From assembly GCF_000296215.2 (NCBI RefSeq), contig NZ_CP013949.1, forward strand, positions 1,419,501 through 1,483,500: a stretch of 64,000 bases of DNA. Direction: 5' to 3'. This document shows, one piece after another, positions 26,745 through 33,861 of this stretch. Under the pieces are notes generated by a model, which was not told the origin of the DNA, did not search any database, and saw only the letters and a list, made by a program, of their open reading frames with translations. The translations under genes and the position numbers were made by a program. Within the stretch, counting starts at the first letter, position 1. Each line of letters opens with the position of its first letter. The stretch comes from Bradyrhizobium sp. CCGE-LA001. Lineage in GTDB: Bacteria > Pseudomonadota > Alphaproteobacteria > Rhizobiales > Xanthobacteraceae.

Positions 26745-27683
26745 TCACCGCGTCACCACCCACACCACCACCGGCAACGTCACCGCCGCCAGCAGCGTGC
26801 CCAGCGCCACCGCGCCTGAGACAGGGTTGACCAGCCGCTGATATTGCACCGCGAAGATGTAGGCGTTCGCGCCCGTCGGCATCGCCGCGAACAGCACGAC
26901 GACGCCGGCGGCGACCGGCGGCAGGTCGAACAGTCTTGCCAGCACGAAGGCGGCTGCCGGCATGGCCGCGAGCTTGAGCGCGCACATCACCAGGATGCTC
27001 AGCTTCTCGCCCTTCACCTCGAAGCGAAACAGATTGATGCCGAGCGCGATCAGCGCGGTCGGCGAGCCCGCCTGCGCCAGCAGCTCGATGGTGCGGTCGA
27101 CCACGGGGGTGAGGCCCAGGCCAGTGAAGCGCCAGATCACGCCGAAGCCGATCGCCAGCATCAACGGGTTGCGCGAAAGGTCGGCGATCACGGGCCAGAT
27201 GATCGAAAGCATCGATCCGTTGTGCTTGCGGCTGACGAACTCCATCTGCAGCGTGCCGCACAGCCACAGCAGCGGCGTGTTCACCGACAGGATCAGCGCC
27301 ATCGGTCCGGCGGCCTCGTTGCCGAGCGCGGAGAGCACGAGCGGGATGCCGAGCATCACGATGTTGCCGTAGACCGACCCGATCGCGAACACGACGCCGT
27401 CCTCGCCGCTGGCGCGCTGCCGGCGCAGCAGCGCCGAGACCGCCATCGCCGCGAGCCAGGTGATCGCGAGCGCGCCGTAATAGGCGCCCCACATCCTGTA
27501 GGGGCTGACATCAGGGAATTCCGAGACGACGATGGTGCGGAACAGCAGCGCGGGGATCGCGATGCTGAAGGCGAATTCGCTGATGCCCTTGTGCGCGCCC
27601 TCGGAGACGAAGCGAAACAGCACCGATGCATAGCCGGCCGCGATCAGCGCGAACACCGGCGCGACGATCAGCAAGGTGGCCAT
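26745..27683 (-). CDS. AEC family transporter (auxin efflux carrier type)
   Basis: 312-residue inner-membrane carrier with about ten hydrophobic segments in two halves, the AEC/BASS fold. PALLFRTIV in the first half and SPTALIALGINLF in the second are typical crossover regions. Bacterial members export malonate, malate or similar organic acids; the plant-hormone name is historical. The start ATG at 27683 follows the family N-terminus MATLLIVAPVFALIAAGY. A damaged partial copy lies 2.5 kb away at 24160. Confidence 0.9.
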   Translation of the reverse strand: MATLLIVAPVFALIAAGYASVLFRFVSEGAHKGISEFAFSIAIPALLFRTIVVSEFPDVSPYRMWGAYYGALAITWLAAMAVSALLRRQRASGEDGVVFAIGSVYGNIVMLGIPLVLSALGNEAAGPMALILSVNTPLLWLCGTLQMEFVSRKHNGSMLSIIWPVIADLSRNPLMLAIGFGVIWRFTGLGLTPVVDRTIELLAQAGSPTALIALGINLFRFEVKGEKLSILVMCALKLAAMPAAAFVLARLFDLPPVAAGVVVLFAAMPTGANAYIFAVQYQRLVNPVSGAVALGTLLAAVTLPVVVWVVTR

Positions 27684-27744
27684 GCGCGCTCGAAACTCCA
27701 GGGTTATCGCATATGACTTGTAGTGGCGGCCGGTGCGCACGCCT

Positions 27745-27874
27745 CGTCCTTCGAGACGGCGCTGACGCGCCTCCTCAGGATGAGGCTAATCAGCCTCGGT
27801 GCCTTTATAAGTTGCAAACCACGCACTCCGTCCTCATCCTGAGGAGCCCGCTAAAGCGGGCGTCTCGAAGGATG
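27745..27874. repeat. Palindromic repeat, CGTCCTTCGAGACG family
   Basis: Outer arms CGTCCTTCGAGACGGC and GCGTCTCGAAGGATGG; inner arms CTCCTCAGGATGAGG and CCTCATCCTGAGGAG. Upstream of the AEC gene. Confidence 0.85.
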
Positions 27875-27909
27875 GCCGCAGGAATAGCTCTCTGCTGCGA
27901 TTGCCCTGG

Positions 27910-28833
27910 CTAAGATCCCAGCTCGATGATCCGCCGCGCCATCCGCACATTGGCATAGTCGATCATCTTGCCGTCGAGCGTCACCGCGCCCTGGCCTTGC
28001 GCCTCCGCGCTCTCCATGGCCTCGACCACGCGCCGCGCCTGAGCCAGCTCGTCTTCAGACGGCGTGAAGGCGAGCAGCGTCGGCTCGATCTGATCAGGGT
28101 GGATCACCTGCTTGCCGTCAAAACCCATCGCGGCGGCCTTTTGCGCGCTGGCCTCGGTCAGCCTGGCATCGCGGAACGCGCCGCAGGGGCCGTCGATGGC
28201 GCGCAGGCCGAAGGCGCGCGCGGCCACCAGCACGCGCATCATGGGATAGGCGAACAGGTCGAGCGGTGCCGAGGCATAGCCGCTCTGCGCGGAGCCGACT
28301 TGGCGGTAGCCATCCGGCGAGATGCCGATGTCGGAGGTGCGGGCGCCGAGCGAGGCCGCGAGGTCGCCGACGCCGAGATGCAGCGCGGCGACGCTTCTGT
28401 GCGCGGCGGCGAGCGCGTCGACATTGACGAGGCCGAGCGCGGTCTCGATCAGCAGGTCGAGCGCGACGGGCGCGGCGCGGTCCGGCGCGGCGGCGTGGAA
28501 GCGATCGGCGATGGCGACGATGTCGCCGGCACGCTCCGCCTTCGGCACGATCACCGCGTCCAGCCGGGGCAGGGCCGCGAGCGTGCGGATCTCATCCGCG
28601 ATGAACGGGCTGTCGACGGCATTGAGCCTGACCGCGACGCGCTTTTCGCCCCAGTCGAGCGATGACAGCGAGCGCACCGCTTCCTCCAGCGCAACGCCCT
28701 TCTCGGCGGGCGGCACGGCGTCTTCGAGATCCATGAACACCGCATCCGCGTTTGAAGCCGCCGCCTTGGCGACGAGACGGGCGCGATGCGCGGGAACAGC
28801 CAGATAGGCCCGGCTCGGCCGCAGCGGGGCCAT
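27910..28833 (-). CDS. HpcH/HpaI-type CoA-ester lyase
   Basis: 307-residue enzyme of the citrate-lyase-beta / malyl-CoA lyase family. Motifs: RAYLAVPAHRARLV at the N-terminus, DAVFMDLEDAVPP with the metal-site acids, and AVRLNAVDSPF. DLLIETALGLVNVD carries the Glu ligand, and GFDGKQVIHPDQI is the CoA-binding end. Reaction is probably cleavage or hydrolysis of malyl-CoA or a methylmalyl-CoA homologue. It starts 2 bases after the CoA-transferase stop, so the two are an operon acting on the same acyl-CoA. Confidence 0.9.
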   Translation of the reverse strand: MAPLRPSRAYLAVPAHRARLVAKAAASNADAVFMDLEDAVPPAEKGVALEEAVRSLSSLDWGEKRVAVRLNAVDSPFIADEIRTLAALPRLDAVIVPKAERAGDIVAIADRFHAAAPDRAAPVALDLLIETALGLVNVDALAAAHRSVAALHLGVGDLAASLGARTSDIGISPDGYRQVGSAQSGYASAPLDLFAYPMMRVLVAARAFGLRAIDGPCGAFRDARLTEASAQKAAAMGFDGKQVIHPDQIEPTLLAFTPSEDELAQARRVVEAMESAEAQGQGAVTLDGKMIDYANVRMARRIIELGS

Positions 28834-28835
28834 CG

Positions 28836-30002
28836 TCAGTTCTCCCCGCCAAGGCCGAGCTCGCGCAGGATGGCCTCGTTGTGCTCGCCCACATCAGGCA
28901 CCGGGTCCATCCGCGGCGTCACGCCGGGAATGGTGAGCGCCGGCAGGAAGCTCGTCACCGGCCCGCACGGCGATCCCACGCTCTGCACGCGCCCGCGCGC
29001 ATGCAGCTGCTCGTGCTTCAGGAAGGCCTCGACCGAGTTCAGATGCGCATTCGCGATCGAAGCTTCATCCAGCAGCCGCAGCACCTCGTCCCCGGTCAAT
29101 GAGGCAAAGTGCTGCTCGATATGCGCCTCCAGATCGGTCCGGTTCTGCATCCGCAGCGGATTGGTTCGGAAGTTAGGATGGTCGGCGAAGCCGGTGTCGC
29201 CGAGCACGATGTTGCACAGCGAACGCCATTCGCGATCGTTCTGGATGCCGAAGAAGATCGTGCTGCCGTCGCCGACGCGGAACGGGCCGTAAGGCGCGAT
29301 GGTCGCGTGCCGCGCGCCGGTGCGCGGCAGCGGCCGGCCCGTGCTCTCAGTGTAGAAGGCGGGATAGCTCATCCAGTCCGTGATGGAATCGAACAGCGAG
29401 GCCTGGAACGCGGTGCCCTTGCCGGTCCGCTCGCGGCGATACAGCGCCATCAGCACGCCGTTGAGGATGTACATGCCGGTCGCGATATCGACCACTGATA
29501 GCCCGACCTTGGCGGGCTCCGCCTCGGTGCCGTTGACGGCGAGCACGCCGGCTTCGCACTGCACCAGCAAATCATAGGCCTTTTTGTCGCTGTAGGGGCC
29601 GCCGCTGCCATAGCCCGAGACGTCGCAGGCGATGATGCGCGGGAATTTTTGCAGCAGCGACGCGGCATCGAGGCCGAGCCGCTCCGCCGCGCCGGGCGCC
29701 AAGTTCTGGATGAACACGTCCGCCTGCGGCAGCAGCGCGTCGAGCACCTTGCGCCCCTCGGGGCTTTTGATGTCGATGGCTAGGCTCTCCTTGGAGCGAT
29801 TGGTCCAGACGAACTGGCTCGACATGCCGTTCATCACATGATCGTAGTCGCGGCAGAAATCCCCAGTGCCGGGCCGCTCGATCTTGATCACCCGCGCGCC
29901 CCAATCGGCCAGATGCCGGCTGGCCAGCGGCGCCGCGATCGCCTGCTCGAGCGAGACCACGGTCACGCCCGAAAGCGGCAGCTCCGCCTCATTCCTCTGC
30001 AT
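28836..30002 (-). CDS. CaiB/BaiF family CoA-transferase
   Basis: 388-residue class-III CoA-transferase. The sequence shows GVTVVSLEQAIAAPLASRHL and ADWGARVIKIERPGTGDFCRDYD, where the Asp is at the position of the catalytic carboxylate area. FVWTNRSKESLAIDIK and DVFIQNLAPGAAERLGL follow. Known relatives move CoA between succinyl-CoA and malate, citramalate or mesaconate. With the lyase directly downstream, a dicarboxylate activation-and-cleavage route (for example malate or mesaconate) is the best guess. Confidence 0.9.
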   Translation of the reverse strand: MQRNEAELPLSGVTVVSLEQAIAAPLASRHLADWGARVIKIERPGTGDFCRDYDHVMNGMSSQFVWTNRSKESLAIDIKSPEGRKVLDALLPQADVFIQNLAPGAAERLGLDAASLLQKFPRIIACDVSGYGSGGPYSDKKAYDLLVQCEAGVLAVNGTEAEPAKVGLSVVDIATGMYILNGVLMALYRRERTGKGTAFQASLFDSITDWMSYPAFYTESTGRPLPRTGARHATIAPYGPFRVGDGSTIFFGIQNDREWRSLCNIVLGDTGFADHPNFRTNPLRMQNRTDLEAHIEQHFASLTGDEVLRLLDEASIANAHLNSVEAFLKHEQLHARGRVQSVGSPCGPVTSFLPALTIPGVTPRMDPVPDVGEHNEAILRELGLGGEN

Positions 30003-30357
30003 GTGATCGCCTCCGCTCCCGTTCGCTTCTGCCGAGCGCAGGAGACAGTCCGACCACCCACGCGTCTTTTGAGGCTGCCATCATGCCATTGTTTTGCCCG
30101 ACGGGTCAAATCCGGCTTCGAAAAATCCTAAGATTTGGAGGCTGAGTGTTTGCAATGGGTTGCCTACTGTGCATGGGGTTGTTTTCGCGGTTTGGTTTGG
30201 AGGGACTCGAAATTTCGGCTGCGGCCGCGGGGCGAGCCGCTCGGCCGCCCGCCCTGTTGCCGAGACCGCACAGCTCTCACCTTTCGCATCCCCCCTCGGT
30301 TGCCAACGAACGCCCGTTCACCCATCATTCCTTTCTGTTCGACATTTGGGGGAATCG
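30003..30357. other. Gene-free region
   Basis: 355 bases between divergent genes. No convincing coding frame, tRNA or large palindrome was seen; it presumably carries the two promoters. Confidence 0.5.
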
Positions 30358-30708
30358 ATGCCGGCGTTTCGCTTGAAGACATCCTTGGCCGCTGCAACCC
30401 TCGGGATTGCCCTCGGCGTCCTGATCCAGCCGGGCGCCGCCTTCGCCTATACGCAGGAAGAGCAGCAGGCCTGCACGCCCGATGCGATGCGGCTGTGCGG
30501 CGAGTTCGTGCCGAACGTCGATGCCATCACCGCCTGCATGATCAAGAAGAAGGCGCAGCTCTCGCCGCAATGTGCGGTGTTCTTCCGCCGCGGACCCGAG
30601 CCCGGCGCGGCCCGCGCCGGCAAGCCGACCCACATCACGCCCCATGCCAGGAAGAGCACCAAGCCGGCGGCAAAGGCGACCAAGAAGAAGAAATCCGAGG
30701 CAAGCTGA
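30358..30708 (+). CDS. Small secreted Cys-containing protein
   Basis: 116-residue protein with a signal peptide (MPAFRLKTSLAAATLG to AFA). The mature domain has four Cys in the order ACTPDAMRLC, ACMIKKK and SPQC, likely two disulfides. It ends in a Lys/Ala-rich basic tail (about residues 95-116). Similar short periplasmic proteins are widespread in bradyrhizobia without known function. The ATG at 30358 gives the signal peptide directly; the earlier reading frame is noncoding. Confidence 0.75.
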   Translation: MPAFRLKTSLAAATLGIALGVLIQPGAAFAYTQEEQQACTPDAMRLCGEFVPNVDAITACMIKKKAQLSPQCAVFFRRGPEPGAARAGKPTHITPHARKSTKPAAKATKKKKSEAS

Positions 30709-31074
30709 GCGCGAGCCACGTTCCCTGCTTGAAACCCGGCGTCTGCTTTCCTTCGCGCGGAGTGACGAAGTGTGACGCCGGACTCGTTTTGTTCGCGCCG
30801 GCCCGCGCACGTCCGTGACTATTGCGAGCGCGCGGGATGGAAAAGAGCCGCAAAGCGGCTTGCCCGGCAAGGTTGCATTCCACTTTGTCCCGCCGCTGCT
30901 CAAAAAGCGCACACAAACCTGCGCAAGCCGCGCCGTCCCACGCAACAGTGTGACTCAAAAGCCAACACCCCCTGTTATTTCGTGGCGGCAAGACAGCTGC
31001 CGATAAATTTTTCTTTCACGAATCAGCGCGCTGATTCATTTTCGCGCCACGGGGTCAATCTGGAGGCCGAAGGT
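30709..31074. other. Gene-free region before the ParA-like gene
   Basis: 366 bases; no coding frame supported. Contains the 18-base palindrome at 31020-31037 and AT-rich DNA around 30975-31020 suited to a promoter. Confidence 0.5.
31020..31037. promoter_or_regulatory. Perfect 18-base palindrome upstream of parA-like gene
   Basis: GAATCAGCGCGCTGATTC is its own reverse complement and ends 37 bases before the ATG of the ParA-like gene. It has no following T-run, so it is more likely an operator or partition-type binding site than a terminator. Confidence 0.55.
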
Positions 31075-31752
31075 ATGAACGTCATTGTTTTTGCATCGCG
31101 TAAAGGCGGCTCGGGCAAGAGTACCCTCGCCGCACATCTTGCCGCACAGATCAAGGCGAGCAAGCAGGTCATGCTCGTGGATGCAGATCCGCAGGGCTCG
31201 CTCACGCTGTGGCACAAGCTGCGCGGCACCAACGAACCGCCGATCAAGGCGGCCGTGAACTCAGTCAGCGGCATCGTCTCCGCAGCCAAGCGCGACGGTT
31301 ATGAATGGGTGTTGATCGACACGCCGCCGAACCTGTCGGCCGTCGTCGACGACGCGATCAGGAACGCGACAATGGTGATCATTCCGGCGCGGCCCGGCGT
31401 GTTCGACGTCAACGCGGTGCAGGAGACCATCCAGATGTGCCGCGCCGCGCGCAAGCCCTACGCGGTCGTGCTCAACGGTGCGCCGGCCAAGCGCGACGAG
31501 GCCGAAAGCCCGATCGTCACCATCGCCCGCGAAGCGCTCGCGAAATTCCGCGCCCCGGTGTGGGGCGGCCAGATCACCAACCGTTCCGATTTGTTGATGG
31601 CGCTCAGCCACGGCGAAGGCGCGCGCGAGTACCAGGCCGAGAGCCGTGCGGCTCAGGAAATCGCGAGGCTGTGGGCGGCGATCGAGCGTTCAGTGAAGGC
31701 CATTCGCGGCACGGCGTCGGCATCCGGCGCAATGCACAAGCAGGCTGCCTAA
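31075..31752 (+). CDS. Orphan ParA/MinD-like ATPase
   Basis: 225-residue deviant Walker ATPase. The P-loop KGGSGKST has the two Lys of ParA proteins. Switch I LVDADPQGSLTLWH and Walker B-like WVLIDTPPNLS are clear. No ParB gene or parS-like cluster adjoins, so this is an orphan ParA, as used for positioning protein clusters, carboxysome-like bodies or storage granules. The start is supported by GGAGGCCGAAGGT. A terminator follows at 31781. Confidence 0.88.
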   Translation: MNVIVFASRKGGSGKSTLAAHLAAQIKASKQVMLVDADPQGSLTLWHKLRGTNEPPIKAAVNSVSGIVSAAKRDGYEWVLIDTPPNLSAVVDDAIRNATMVIIPARPGVFDVNAVQETIQMCRAARKPYAVVLNGAPAKRDEAESPIVTIAREALAKFRAPVWGGQITNRSDLLMALSHGEGAREYQAESRAAQEIARLWAAIERSVKAIRGTASASGAMHKQAA

Positions 31753-31780
31753 TTTCATTGTTCATTCCCCGGACGACAAG

Positions 31781-31803
31781 CGCGCGGACGAGCCGCGCGT
31801 TTT
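31781..31803 (+). terminator. Rho-independent terminator of parA-like gene
   Basis: Stem CGCGCGG / CCGCGCG with loop ACGAG, followed by TTTT. Confidence 0.8.
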
Positions 31804-31827
31804 CGTTTTTGGGATGTGCTGAAGCGG

Positions 31828-31956
31828 TCAGGCCACCATCAGCATGTAGAACACGATGACCGGTGACAGGGTGAGGATCACCGACCAGATGCCGACGGCC
31901 CAGAGAATGTCTTCGGTGGTAAAGCTCTGCTGTCCGGCGTCGTAATGCGACGCCAT
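31828..31956 (-). CDS. 42-residue single-span membrane protein
   Basis: ATG at 31956 to TGA at 31828. Hydrophilic N-terminus MASHYDAGQQSFTTEDILWA followed by one strong hydrophobic segment (about residues 20-41, VGIWSVILTLSPVIVFYMLM). Looks like a small membrane subunit or regulator. The shared layout with the next small gene on the same strand (hydrophilic head, one C-terminal helix) suggests related roles. Function unknown. Confidence 0.6.
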   Translation of the reverse strand: MASHYDAGQQSFTTEDILWAVGIWSVILTLSPVIVFYMLMVA

Positions 31957-32104
31957 CTCATGATGATTATTCACAAACGCCCCCGCGAGTTCTTCGCTTA
32001 TGGCGTTAGTGATAGCAACGATGTTTTAAAAATCCGGCTCGCGCCTGCCCGCGCATTTGAGCGCGGCCGCTACCACGGATTAACCATCCACTCTCCCGTT
32101 TGGG

Positions 32105-32257
32105 TCAGGCGAGCCAGACCCGGAACAGCAGCACCGGCATCAGGCCGAGCACCACGGCCCAGAACCCGAACGACGACACCACCAGAATTCCCTGCAACAG
32201 ATCAGCCGGCGCGAACTCTTTCGCGGCCGTCGGCCGGGTACGATGTCCCATGATCAT
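32105..32257 (-). CDS. 50-residue single-span membrane protein
   Basis: ATG at 32257 (or 32251) with the strong ribosome site GGAGGGGG just before it; stop at 32105. Basic head MIMGHRTRPTAAKEF and then a helix from about residue 22 (LLQGILVVSSFGFWAVVLG) continuing to the C-terminus. Same strand and design as the 42-residue protein 150 bases downstream. Function unknown. Confidence 0.6.
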   Translation of the reverse strand: MIMGHRTRPTAAKEFAPADLLQGILVVSSFGFWAVVLGLMPVLLFRVWLA

Positions 32258-32390
32258 TCCCCCTCCAGAAGGTCCTTTGCGAGAACGATAGGCCCCAGTG
32301 CGTAAACGAGACGTGGATGCGTCATGCGGCAGGAGCGAAGGCCGTTTGGGAGCGGTTAACTGTGTGGCGAGCTGCGTCGCTCCCTCCGCC

Positions 32391-32493
32391 GTCATTCCGG
32401 GGCGCGACGAAGTCGCGAGCCCGGAATCCATCGTGCGGCAGAGCTGGTGAATGAATGAATTCCGGGCTCGCGCTCCGCGCGCCCCGGAATGAC
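32391..32493. repeat. Palindromic repeat, GTCATTCCGGGGCG family
   Basis: Starts GTCATTCCGGGGCGCG and ends with its exact reverse complement CGCGCCCCGGAATGAC. Another member is at 45483. Confidence 0.88.
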
Positions 32494-32504
32494 GAGTGGA
32501 AAGA

Positions 32505-33413
32505 TTACGCCGCGACCTGCATCCGTCGCTCGATCTCGCGATCGATGGTAGCCGCGAGCTCGCTGCTCACCTCCACTATCGGCAGGCGCACCTCGGGGCT
32601 GTCTATCAGGCCGCTGCGCCACAGCCAGTACTTTGCTGGGGCGGGACTGGGTTCAGTGAACAGCAGCCGCGTCAATTCGGCGACCTCCTGCCAGCGCGCC
32701 TGCGCCGCATCGCGGTTGCCGCGCTCGAGCTCGGCATGGACCGCCGCAAACGTCGCGGTCTCGACATGGGCCGAGAGCACGATGCCGCCGTCGGCGCCGT
32801 CGGTGAGCGCCTCGAAATAGTTCGCGTCCTCGCCGGTGAGCACGCGAAAATCCTTCGGCCTGTCGCGCAGCAGCGCGATCGACTGCTCGCGGCTCGCGCC
32901 GCAATCCTTGAGGCCGACGATATTCCTATGCTCGGCCAGACGCAGCAGCGTCTGGTTGGTGATGTTCACCGAGGTCCGATAGGGAATGTTGTAGAGCGCA
33001 ATCGGCCAGGCCGCGTGATCGGCCAGTGCCTCGAAATGCGCGAGCAATCCGCGCTGCGAGGGGCGCAAATAATAGGGGCTCGCGATCAGGTAGCCGTCGA
33101 TCGGCCAGTCCGCGGTCTCGTCGAGGCGATCCTGCAGCCGCGAGGTGTCGGCGCCCGAGAGCCCGAGGCAGATCGGCAACGTCCTGCGGCCGGCCGCCAT
33201 CTCGTCGCGGACGATGGCGACGAGGCGCTCGAGCTCGGCCTCGCGCAGCGTCATGCCTTCACCGGAGGTTGCCCCCAGGATGAAGCCGTCGACGGCCTGT
33301 CCGCAATAATGCCGCGTCAGCCGCCGCAGCGAGATCTCGTCGAGACGGCCGTCGCGAAACGGCGTCACCAGCGGCAGCCACAGCCCGTGCAATTGGTCGC
33401 GTAGTCCGGTCAT
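32505..33413 (-). CDS. Dihydrodipicolinate synthase family protein
   Basis: 302-residue class-I aldolase (TIM barrel) of the DapA/NAL family. Visible are GATSGEGMTL at the carboxylate-binding site, YNIPYRTS with the catalytic Tyr and Arg, and the Schiff-base Lys in VGLKDCG. LTGEDANYFEAL follows. DapA makes the lysine/diaminopimelate precursor from pyruvate and aspartate semialdehyde; paralogues use other aldehydes. The start at 33413 follows GAAGGAG. A putative ribosome-mediated attenuator whose leader peptide has adjacent Lys codons lies upstream, which favours a lysine-pathway role. Confidence 0.88.
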   Translation of the reverse strand: MTGLRDQLHGLWLPLVTPFRDGRLDEISLRRLTRHYCGQAVDGFILGATSGEGMTLREAELERLVAIVRDEMAAGRRTLPICLGLSGADTSRLQDRLDETADWPIDGYLIASPYYLRPSQRGLLAHFEALADHAAWPIALYNIPYRTSVNITNQTLLRLAEHRNIVGLKDCGASREQSIALLRDRPKDFRVLTGEDANYFEALTDGADGGIVLSAHVETATFAAVHAELERGNRDAAQARWQEVAELTRLLFTEPSPAPAKYWLWRSGLIDSPEVRLPIVEVSSELAATIDREIERRMQVAA

Positions 33414-33460
33414 GTTTCCATCTCCTTCTCGGGAAAAACACCTGAGACGGAGGGCACATG

Positions 33461-33489
33461 AAAAAACCCCGTCCAGGCGGCGGGGTTTT
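33461..33489 (-). terminator. Attenuator terminator hairpin before dapA-like gene
   Basis: On the minus strand AAAACCCCG, loop of nine, CGGGGTTTTTT. It lies between the leader peptide and the dapA-like gene, 48 bases before its start. Arms: CCCCG at 33485-33481 and CGGGG at 33471-33467. Confidence 0.75.
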
Positions 33490-33517
33490 CGGGATTTGCA
33501 GCGATGACGAAGCCGGT

Positions 33518-33592
33518 CTAGCGCGCGCAACATTCCGAGGTCCCCGGATGGGGACCTTTTTTCGAAACGCGTGCGCACGACTTCGTGATCAT
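33518..33592 (-). CDS. Putative leader peptide of the dapA-like gene
   Basis: 24-codon frame MITKSCARVSKKGPHPGTSE then CCAR and TAG. The two AAA Lys codons (33562-33557) stand immediately before hairpin arm 1 (GGTCCCC, 33556-33550). Arm 2 (GGGGACC, 33545-33539) lies inside the frame. There is no ribosome site. Instead a promoter-like pair TTGACA (33627-33622), 17-base spacer, CATCAT (33604-33599) would start RNA at or near the A of the ATG. Leaderless leader peptides are known for rhizobial trpL. Whether it is translated is untested. Confidence 0.55.
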   Translation of the reverse strand: MITKSCARVSKKGPHPGTSECCAR

Positions 33593-33598
33593 TTGCAA

Positions 33599-33627
33599 AT
33601 GATGCGGGGTAGACATGGAACTGTCAA
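33599..33627 (-). promoter_or_regulatory. Promoter-like -35/-10 pair of the leader transcript
   Basis: Consensus TTGACA and a CATCAT box 17 bases apart. The expected start, 7 bases after the -10 box, falls at 33592, which is the first base of the leader ATG. Confidence 0.6.
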
Positions 33628-33660
33628 TACACGCGCAGGGCGAAAGGCCTGAATCGGCAG

Positions 33661-33690
33661 AAAAAAAAGCCGGACCCGAAGGCCCGGCTT
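33661..33690 (-). terminator. Rho-independent terminator after lsrB
   Basis: On the minus strand AAGCCGGGCC, loop TTCG, GGTCCGGCTT followed by a run of T. One G-U pair in the stem. Ends the trxB-lsrB transcript before the dapA leader. Confidence 0.85.
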
Positions 33691-33861
33691 AGGTATGGCC
33701 ACGTGAGGCCGACACAATCACCTTCCAAGAGGGATTACTGAACACCCGCGCCACTGGAGGAGGGGGACAAATGCGCAACGCGAAGGCTCAGCGTGCAAAC
33801 AGTATGGGCTTGACGAGCGCCTTGCAGCAACAGCCGAGGCCGCATGTCAGTCATGCGGAAA

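Noticed and set aside
22829..27700. Possible integrative element at tRNA-His
   Set aside because: No integrase gene and no visible repeat of the tRNA 3' end downstream, so only an old island remnant is claimed.
33539..33562. Plus-strand terminator GGTCCCC / GGGGACC with six T
   Set aside because: No plus-strand gene ends here; the hairpin is better explained as part of the minus-strand attenuator, where the T-run becomes the AAAAAA of the Lys codons.
33458..33652. 64-residue plus-strand frame MKKPRPGGG...
   Set aside because: Runs through the attenuator hairpins with no ribosome site; a chance frame.
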